DNA from: Prochlorococcus sp. AG-363-P06
GTDB lineage: Bacteria; Cyanobacteriota; Cyanobacteriia; PCC-6307; Cyanobiaceae
Length of the DNA stretch: 64,000 bases
Reading direction: 5' to 3'
Assembly (NCBI GenBank): GCA_003280025.1
Contig: QCGD01000001.1
Coordinates: 124,001 to 188,000 of the forward strand
Below the pieces are notes generated by a model that was not told the origin of the DNA, made no database searches, and saw only the letters and a list, made by a program, of their open reading frames with translations. Shown here piece after piece: positions 60,060 to 64,000 of this stretch; position 1 is the first letter of the stretch, and each line of letters starts with the position of its first letter. The position numbers and the translations under genes are program-made.

Positions 60060-60100
60060 GATAGAGATTTATAATATTTTTTTTAATTTATAGCGGTGCA

Positions 60101-60114
60101 AGTAGTAAGCGTTT
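60101..60114 (+). repeat. Short direct repeat, copy 1 (agtagtaagcgttt)
   Basis: Fourteen identical bases recur at 60355-60368, with partial similarity after it (ATT then AATTgCA or AATTaCA). May be a degraded family repeat. Confidence 0.4.
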
Positions 60115-60130
60115 CATTAATTGCATAAAA

Positions 60131-60165
60131 AATGAGATTGACTCCATTCCTGAATCAATCTCATT
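60131..60165. other. Perfect 11-bp hairpin
   Basis: AATGAGATTGA and TCAATCTCATT pair perfectly around a 13-base loop. No T-run follows on the plus strand, though an A-run precedes it, which would be a T-run on the minus strand (aaaa before the stem), so it could be a terminator for minus-strand transcription or an RNA element. Confidence 0.5.
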
Positions 60166-60354
60166 AACTTATTTCAATTGCTAGTAATTTTTTTCTAATG
60201 GCTGTTTGTTTATACCAATGTTAATTTCTCTGGTGGACTATCAATCATTTCTGATTCCTCCATGCGGTTAATTAAATATTAGTCAATCTTATTTATGTTG
60301 TATATCCGTAGTTATGCTGATTTTTTATGGACTTTCCTAATAGCTACTAGTGGG

Positions 60355-60368
60355 AGTAGTAAGCGTTT
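60355..60368 (+). repeat. Short direct repeat, copy 2 (agtagtaagcgttt)
   Basis: Second copy of the 14-base repeat at 60101-60114, about 254 bases apart, same orientation. Confidence 0.4.
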
Positions 60369-60461
60369 TATTTAATTACAGATAATGTTTGGAAATCCCA
60401 TCAAGATTTGTTTTTGTACTTGTTATTACAGCTGTAGAATTTTATCAAAGTTATTAATTAA

Positions 60462-60518
60462 TTAAGCATAACCCGTTCCAAGGTTTCCTGCTAGGTCTCG
60501 TGGTCTTACCTTCTTCAT
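60462..60518 (-). CDS. Possible 18-residue micro-peptide
   Basis: A minus-strand micro-ORF from an ATG at 60518, reading MKKVRPRDLAGNLGTGYA. A good Shine-Dalgarno-like GAGG precedes the ATG by 8 bases. Base composition is richer in GC than the surroundings. The plus strand of the same DNA forms a terminator-like hairpin, so the two readings compete. No function recognised. Confidence 0.35.
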   Translation of the reverse strand: MKKVRPRDLAGNLGTGYA

Positions 60519-60540
60519 GTAAAAGACCTCTTTTAATTTT
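60502..60540 (+). terminator. Terminator-like hairpin
   Basis: GGTCTTAC pairs with GTAA-a-AGACC (one bulged A) around a 9-base loop, followed by tcttttaattttt. On the plus strand this fits an intrinsic terminator, implying a short transcript from somewhere in 60430-60500. Confidence 0.5.
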
Positions 60541-60789
60541 TGGTTTTACTGGCTTAAAGGAAACTCATCATGCAATAGAAAAAAAAGATTGTCTAACATT
60601 GATTTACACAGAAGATTTGCACCTTTACCTAGTGTTCTCAAAACAGAGGGACCGATCAAGATATAACTAGCATCTCACGTTATAGCAAAGGATCCGGAGC
60701 AAAGCTTTAGGAGTGTTAGCGAAGAAGCGTCTTCTTACTTTAGTTATATTTCTCTATTGCTATCTCCCTTGATATTGTTAGGTTGGTAC
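60519..60789. other. 271-base stretch before the 60.8-kb gene; coding-like frame without a start
   Basis: From 60667 the frame of the next gene is open and looks coding (AKDPEQSFRSVSEEASSYFS then a hydrophobic helix), but no ATG, GTG or TTG occurs in it until TTG at 60757. The first half shows no ORF. May be the remnant of a longer gene, or a gene with an unusual start. Confidence 0.4.
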
Positions 60790-60996
60790 ATGAAAAATCC
60801 TTTTAATAAACTAAATCTTTTCAAATCCAAAGAAAAGAATAGTCTCCATAACATTGCTGAGCAGAGAGAGCTAGAAATTCAGAAAGAAAAAATTGAAAAA
60901 GAAAAAGAGTTTAGAGCTTATGTGTCAGCAATAAATCAAAGATATGACAAGATGACTAATACAAAGAGAAAGAATTTTTTTAGAAACGCTGCATAA
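60790..60996 (+). CDS. Small charged protein of unknown function
   Basis: 68 residues from the ATG at 60790; an AGG seven bases upstream may be its ribosome-binding site. Strongly charged, helical (EIQKEKIEKEKEFRAYVSAINQRYDK), ending in KRKNFFRNAA. The ORF track uses TTG at 60757, adding eleven residues of a membrane helix. The frame runs open upstream with coding-like sequence, so the true protein may be longer and membrane-anchored. A terminator follows. Confidence 0.6.
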   Translation: MKNPFNKLNLFKSKEKNSLHNIAEQRELEIQKEKIEKEKEFRAYVSAINQRYDKMTNTKRKNFFRNAA

Positions 60997-61018
60997 TATT
61001 TGTCAGTCGATCTAACAT

Positions 61019-61041
61019 AGAGGGATAAAACCCTCTTTTTT
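61019..61041 (+). terminator. Intrinsic terminator
   Basis: AGAGGG/CCCTCT 6-bp stem with loop ataaaa, followed by a T-run (ttttt). It lies 22 bases after the small charged gene and directly before the oxygenase ATG, so it ends the former; the latter must start beyond it or be read through it. Confidence 0.88.
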
Positions 61042-61043
61042 GT

Positions 61044-61676
61044 ATGGAACTAATTGGGAAATATAAGAATTCAGGATTCGAGGCGGTAGCTGATGGTGTT
61101 ATTTCTTTCTTTGATCGCCGTAAAGACTTACATACTAATGGTATAGCTTTTGGTCAAAACATCTCTTTGAATTCTGATCCTTACAAAGTTTCCACTGATA
61201 TTAGTCTTGTTTCTATAGATCGTTCAGATCCAGAAGCCTTTGCAATCTCTGAAGTTATAATTAGAGGAGTTAATGCTGCACTAAAAAAATATCTAGAAGA
61301 TCGGCCACTAGTGAAGGAATGCTGCCCAGAACAATCTTTATTTGTTAACCCAATATTTAATTTACAACGATATGCGCCGGGAGAAGGGTTTAAGAAATGG
61401 CATTGCGATTGGACTATTAGTAATGAATCTACAGAACCTGTACACCGAGTATTAGCTTGGATTCTTTATTGTAATGATGTCACTTCTGGCGGAACTGAAT
61501 TTCGTTGGCAGCAGCATCATGAAGAAGCTGAAAGAGGAAAACTTATTATCTTTCCCGCAGGAATTTCTCATATTCATCGTGGGAGAGTCAATAATACTGA
61601 TTTTAAAACTATCGCAACCGGTTGGATAAATGCAGGTAATCTTGAAAACTATATTTCGCGATTAGCGAACTCCTAA
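61044..61676 (+). CDS. 2-oxoglutarate/Fe(II)-dependent oxygenase (prolyl 4-hydroxylase-like)
   Basis: 210 residues. The iron ligands fit HxD...H: WHCDWT (His120, Asp122) and ISHIHRGRV (His176 or 178), with a likely 2-oxoglutarate-binding Lys188 in FKTIATGW. Pattern FNLQRYAPGEGFKKWHCD and AWILYCNDVTSGGTEFRW match the P4H-like subfamily also common in cyanophages. The substrate is unknown. It begins 3 bases after a terminator. Its context in a gene-poor region, and the family's abundance in phage, suggest horizontal origin. Confidence 0.88.
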   Translation: MELIGKYKNSGFEAVADGVISFFDRRKDLHTNGIAFGQNISLNSDPYKVSTDISLVSIDRSDPEAFAISEVIIRGVNAALKKYLEDRPLVKECCPEQSLFVNPIFNLQRYAPGEGFKKWHCDWTISNESTEPVHRVLAWILYCNDVTSGGTEFRWQQHHEEAERGKLIIFPAGISHIHRGRVNNTDFKTIATGWINAGNLENYISRLANS

Positions 61677-61738
61677 ACTTTAAAGAGTGATAACTTTAAA
61701 GTAGAAAAAATATTGATTAGAGTTATTAGATTTGTTAT

Positions 61739-61870
61739 ATGAACTTTGTACGGGTTAAGGAACGAAGATGTTCGGGAGAAGGTGCGTATAATTACTTAGT
61801 GAATAATTAAGACTTCCTAGAGTAATTGCATGTTTGTCATGAGACTGCCGCGGAAGCTGTAGAAATCAAC
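61739..61870 (+). pseudogene. Small conserved-looking protein gene broken by two in-frame TAA codons
   Basis: From the ATG at 61739 one frame reads MNFVRVKERRCSGEGAYNY, then LVNN, TAA (61808-61810), DFLE, TAA (61823-61825), then LHVCHETAAEAVEIN. All pieces are in the same frame and look protein-like, including Cys, His and acidic residues, so this seems one ~45-residue protein with two stops. Each TAA differs by one base from a Tyr codon. It could be a pseudogene, or be read by recoding. No homologue is known to me with certainty. Confidence 0.45.
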
Positions 61871-61895
61871 CATAATTTTTATATAAGGAACAAAT

Positions 61896-62045
61896 ATGAC
61901 CGACCCAATTCTCTATCTTTCAATGATTTTAGGACTTACTGGAGTCTATGTTTTAATCTCATCTTTTAGCGATGATGACGATGATAGCAATGATGATGGT
62001 GAAAGATATATCTACAAATTTGAATACGTAAAGATTGGGGAATAG
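61896..62045 (+). CDS. Small membrane protein with an acidic tail
   Basis: 49 residues, too short for the track. One N-terminal hydrophobic helix (ILYLSMILGLTGVYVLIS) then an Asp run (DDDDDSNDDG) and a C-terminal YIYKFEYVKIGE. A Shine-Dalgarno-like aagga lies 8 bases before the ATG. No known family; similar one-helix small proteins are numerous in Prochlorococcus. The opposite-strand ORF (61966-62175) is a shadow of the Asp run. Confidence 0.65.
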   Translation: MTDPILYLSMILGLTGVYVLISSFSDDDDDSNDDGERYIYKFEYVKIGE

Positions 62046-62129
62046 CTAGTACAGAATCAAATAATTCCCAAAAAAAATAAAAAAAAATTATTTCATATAC
62101 AATAAAACTAAACCTTCTAACTAAGAAAT

Positions 62130-62258
62130 ATGCTCTTCTCACAAACTGGACAAGGTGTTGATATTTTTTCTCCACTAGGGATTTTGATTCTTGTTATTGG
62201 AGTTGTTTTTACTGTTGGGATCCCTGTCGCAATGATTAAGTTCGGAAGAGAGAGCTGA
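62130..62258 (+). CDS. Small single-helix membrane protein
   Basis: 42 residues: SQTGQGVDIFSPLG, then one strong helix (ILILVIGVVFTVGIPVAMI) and a basic-acidic end KFGRES. It resembles in shape the small photosystem and cytochrome b6f subunits but I cannot match it to any. It follows the acidic-tail protein after 84 bases on the same strand. Confidence 0.6.
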   Translation: MLFSQTGQGVDIFSPLGILILVIGVVFTVGIPVAMIKFGRES

Positions 62259-62305
62259 ATTAGGAAATAGATGTCTGAAGGGGTTTAAATAGGCAATTAT
62301 ATTTC

Positions 62306-62506
62306 TTAGTGAATATGTTCTGCTTCATTATGATTATGACGATTGTGTGCATGAGCAATTCCTAATTCATGCATTCTTGCATGCTCTTGAATTGTGTCTC
62401 TTAACTTATAAGATGATGGTCCAACTGTTGTATAAATTCCATAACCTATTGAGCCAAATAGTAAAAGCTGAAGAATATAGAGAACTTTCGAAGCTAAGAC
62501 AAAAAG
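62306..62506 (-). pseudogene. PsbN-like, histidine-rich reading frame without a usual start codon
   Basis: A minus-strand frame missed by the track because it has no ATG/GTG/TTG near its beginning. It reads a hydrophobic helix (YILQLLLFGSIGYGIYTTVGP), then SSYKLRDTIQEH, MHELGIAHAHN and a His-rich end. The pattern helix-YGIYTTVGPSS-LRD-EH recalls PsbN (helix-GFxIYxxFGPPS-L-DPFEEHED). The upstream limit is a TAG at 62507-62509. It may start at ATT (62474-62476), be truncated, or be frameshifted. The His-rich tail suggests metal binding. Confidence 0.4.
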
Positions 62507-62583
62507 CTACTGAAAATTCTACATTTACAATTATGGAAGGTTTAGATGAGGCTGCGAAGCTAAGAAAAGCAATGGGTATGTAA
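62449..62583 (+). CDS. Possible small helical protein
   Basis: 44 residues from TTG at 62449: SQIVKAEEYRELSKLRQKA, then TIMEGLDEAAKLRKAMGM, charged and helical. The ORF track starts at 62347, but that upstream part is antisense to the PsbN-like frame and looks non-coding. The 5' end overlaps the PsbN-like frame by about 58 bases on the opposite strand. May be a gene fragment. Confidence 0.35.
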   Translation: MSQIVKAEEYRELSKLRQKATENSTFTIMEGLDEAAKLRKAMGM

Positions 62584-62716
62584 GACATATCAAATTATTG
62601 ATTCTTATTAAATAGCTAATCAAGAGTTAGGATAAGAACAATGGAAGCATTTGATTGGAGATAACTTCACTAGTCCAAAGCAACTATTTTTACATTCACT
62701 AAAAGATTTTAACGAA

Positions 62717-63001
62717 ATGACTATTTTTATTGGAAATTTATCTTGGGAAACTGAAGTTGAAGATCTTGAACAACTTTTTAGTAATTATGGAGTAGTAAAG
62801 AAATGTTATTTACCTCTTGATAGAGAAACAGGAAGAAAAAGAGGTTTTGCTTTTGTAGATTTAAATGATCAAAATTCCGAGAAAAAAGCGATTGATGATC
62901 TTCAAGATGTTGAATGGATGGGAAGAGAGATAAGGGTTAATGAGGGTGAAAAAAGAAACGGACCAAATAATAAAAAACGCAATAAGTATGATAAAAATTA
63001 A
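62717..63001 (+). CDS. RRM-type RNA-binding protein (cyanobacterial Rbp family)
   Basis: 94 residues from the ATG at 62717; the ORF track adds 22 unlikely residues. A single RRM: RNP2 in IFIGNLSW and RNP1 in KRGFAFVDL, ending in a Lys/Asn-rich tail. These proteins bind RNA and in cyanobacteria are often cold-induced or help place mRNAs near thylakoids. The stop is directly followed by the next gene's ATG (TAA|ATG). Confidence 0.92.
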   Translation: MTIFIGNLSWETEVEDLEQLFSNYGVVKKCYLPLDRETGRKRGFAFVDLNDQNSEKKAIDDLQDVEWMGREIRVNEGEKRNGPNNKKRNKYDKN

Positions 63002-63187
63002 ATGGCTAATCCAGATCAAAAAACAATATTGCTCGAGCAAGCTTATGACGAAATTAAAGTCATTTGCACCAAGTTCCAAGAAGAATCTGGAGCTAAAGAT
63101 ATGGAAGTAAAAACTCTACTAAGAGAACTTGCTAGGGTTTGGGAAAAAGATATTGATGAAGATTACGATATAGATTGGGAAGTCTAG
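63002..63187 (+). CDS. Small acidic protein cotranscribed with the RRM protein
   Basis: 61 residues, starting right after the RRM gene stop. Helical, with LLEQAYDEIKVICTKFQEESG and an acidic end DIDEDYDIDWEV. No known domain. Direct abutment means translational coupling, so it may work with the RNA-binding protein; this is inference. Confidence 0.75.
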   Translation: MANPDQKTILLEQAYDEIKVICTKFQEESGAKDMEVKTLLRELARVWEKDIDEDYDIDWEV

Positions 63188-63338
63188 TTTCTTTCTAGGC
63201 GATTATTTTGGGTAATCCAAAAGATAGATTATTATCTAGCGTAAGTAATTATTAGAGATATACGGTGTATAAGCAGAAATCAATTAATAATAAAGTTAAT
63301 ACGATAATTAATAGCTATAAATAAACTAAAGGTTATTA

Positions 63339-63497
63339 ATGGATATAGAAATTAAAATTAATTCTTTAGAAAAATATTTAGCTAATTTAGTAAATGAGAT
63401 TGAATATAAAAGGATTACAGACAAATTAAAAGAGTATGATTTAATGGCGGATGTAGACGATCAAAGTGCTCATCATTTTTGTTCTTTTTCTAAATAA
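63339..63497 (+). CDS. Small soluble protein of unknown function
   Basis: 52 residues, below the ORF-track limit. IKINSLEKYLANLVNEIEY, then KRITDKLKEYDLMADVDDQ and an end with two His and a Cys (SAHHFCSFSK). Coding-like composition; ATG start, with aaagg eight bases upstream as a Shine-Dalgarno-like site. Function unknown. Confidence 0.6.
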   Translation: MDIEIKINSLEKYLANLVNEIEYKRITDKLKEYDLMADVDDQSAHHFCSFSK

Positions 63498-63525
63498 ATT
63501 AAGTATTAATAGTTCTGGATATTAA

Positions 63526-63702
63526 TTAGAAATTCTTAGATGAGCCAATAATTAAATTCTTTGATGAGAGTTTATAGAATTTCTCATGAACTGATTCAGT
63601 AAATTCAGTCTCATTGAAATAATTAACTAAATCTAATGGGTCGATATTTTCATCAAACCATTCATCGTAATTTATATAATTTGGCTCGGCATAATAAGTC
63701 AT
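63526..63702 (-). CDS. Small acidic protein of unknown function
   Basis: 58 residues on the minus strand, not in the track. TYYAEPNYINYDEWFDENIDP, then LDLVNYFNETEFTESVHEKFYKL. Rich in Tyr, Asn and acidic residues, which is typical of real short Prochlorococcus proteins. An aagga lies immediately before the ATG, unusually close. It is convergent with the 63339 gene, with 28 bases between. Confidence 0.55.
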   Translation of the reverse strand: MTYYAEPNYINYDEWFDENIDPLDLVNYFNETEFTESVHEKFYKLSSKNLIIGSSKNF

Positions 63703-63882
63703 TCCTTATTGGTAGCAATAGGATTTCTAATAAAAGGTACAAATACTACAAAAATGATTATTTAACTAGATAATTGGTTGACTAGCGGAACTTTACTACC
63801 TACTGAAGAGCTCCCAGAATAATAGTAATCAAGTTTTGAGAGAATATATTATTTATTTTTTTCTAATTTTGACTTAATCATT

Positions 63883-64000
63883 TTATCCATTTTCAAATTT
63901 AATTGTTGGTCCTCTATCCGTATATTTTTGTACTTCAAACCGTACATTCTTAAACCTCGATTGCTTAATTTGCTTAGTTAGAAAGTAGTTCCAGAAGTAA
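63883..64000 (-). CDS. 3' end of a gene extending beyond the window (unknown)
   Basis: A minus-strand frame open to the window edge, ending at TAA (63883-63885). The visible 38 residues read FWNYFLTKQIKQSRFKNVRF, then EVQKYTDRGPTIKFENG. Composition is clearly protein-like. An overlapping minus frame with an ATG at 63947 (MYGLKYKNIRI) is the less likely alternative. Confidence 0.45.
   Translation of the reverse strand, partial: YFWNYFLTKQIKQSRFKNVRFEVQKYTDRGPTIKFENG

Larger units (their letters stand above)
59912..60461. other. 550-base gene-poor region with structured elements
   Basis: No convincing protein gene. From left to right it holds: a stretch with crossing inverted repeats (59996-60059) then a T-run; a short repeat at 60101-60114 repeated at 60355-60368; and a perfect 11-bp hairpin at 60131-60165. 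Could encode one or more small RNAs. Confidence 0.45.

Noticed and set aside
59912-60789. tmRNA, RNase P RNA or tRNA in the gene-poor gap
   Set aside because: No tRNA-like T-loop, no tag-peptide frame and no conserved core of these RNAs was recognised; structures seen are short hairpins only.
61966-62175. 69-residue minus-strand ORF ending in a His-rich tail (HHHHCYHRHHR)
   Set aside because: The His run is the antisense of the Asp run (gatgatgac repeats) of the small membrane protein on the plus strand, so it is a shadow.
62347-62448. First part of the 78-residue ORF at 62347
   Set aside because: It is antisense to the PsbN-like frame and rich in Leu/His/Phe without pattern; only the part from 62449 looks coding.
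62406-62588. 60-residue minus-strand ORF in the track
   Set aside because: It overlaps the PsbN-like frame in another phase and the plus-strand helical ORF; composition (Ser/Phe rich) looks like a shadow. The PsbN-like frame next to it is the better reading.
63703-63848. Minus-strand frame reading SGSSSVGSKVPLVNQ
   Set aside because: No start codon and only about 29 codons between stops; nothing else supports it.

Overview
The window is chromosomal DNA from a cyanobacterium, almost certainly a high-light-adapted Prochlorococcus. The evidence is a strongly AT-rich sequence, RNA polymerase beta' split into rpoC1 and rpoC2, a high-light-inducible (hli) gene, ATP synthase genes in the cyanobacterial two-cluster arrangement with a b/b' pair, the plastid-type ribosomal protein PSRP-3 (Ycf65), Ycf35, cyanobacterial PII and very tight gene packing. 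I assign the genus from gene content and order; the exact strain cannot be fixed from sequence alone. I saw no tRNA, rRNA, CRISPR array, insertion sequence or integrase.

Layout. 1-4.1 kb: 3' end of an HtrA protease gene, rpiA, hisD, rpsT and a TatD nuclease gene. 4.3-13.9 kb: rpoB-rpoC1-rpoC2 followed by a tiny hli gene. 13.9-19.8 kb: rlmN, a HEAT-repeat protein, a DUF2997-Ycf35-ferredoxin-aldo/keto reductase group, rsmG, and a DnaJ-domain protein with DUF3143. 19.8-24.3 kb: a minus-strand biotin operon bioF-bioK-bioC-bioD-bioA covering pimeloyl and ring assembly except for the last step (BioB). 24.5-30 kb: a Ski2-type helicase, fumC and purB. 30.2-35.5 kb: a TlyA-type methyltransferase, glnB with an upstream partner behind an NtcA-like promoter, queF, and ftsW-ccdA-ccsB. 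35.8-41.5 kb: atp1 and atpB-E-F2-F-H-A-G. 41.5-43.1 kb: a [2Fe-2S] ferredoxin, a small protein and a CobT-like UPF0284 protein. 43.1-47.7 kb: a minus-strand run CNNM protein-GTPase-nadD-nadE. 47.7-54 kb: pepP, PSRP-3, atpD-atpC, and divergent groES-groL. 54-59.9 kb: secG-gpmI, pyrR, an Hsp70-like protein, rpoZ-DUF1818, DUF2811 and an EVE-domain protein.

The last ~4 kb (59.9-64 kb) is different. It is sparse, full of very short ORFs, hairpins and broken-looking frames, and holds a 2-oxoglutarate/Fe(II) oxygenase and an RRM protein. It reads like the edge of a variable (island) region. Most of the unexplained signal is here: a pseudoknot-like element, a strong 11-bp hairpin, a short direct repeat, a micro-ORF opposite a terminator-like hairpin, a small conserved-looking protein interrupted by two in-frame TAA codons, and a PsbN-like histidine-rich frame with no usual start codon.

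Regulatory signals: an exact match to the cyanobacterial groE K-box, an NtcA-like site correctly spaced from a -10 for the glnB operon, three consecutive stem-loops between atpB and atpE, an inverted pair of cyanobacterial-type DnaA boxes downstream of rpoZ-DUF1818, and clean intrinsic terminators after groL and before the oxygenase gene. No wholly new defence or mobile system is evident. The best candidates for undescribed biology are the Ycf35-ferredoxin group, the ferredoxin-UPF0284 group and the small-gene/RNA stretch at the right end.
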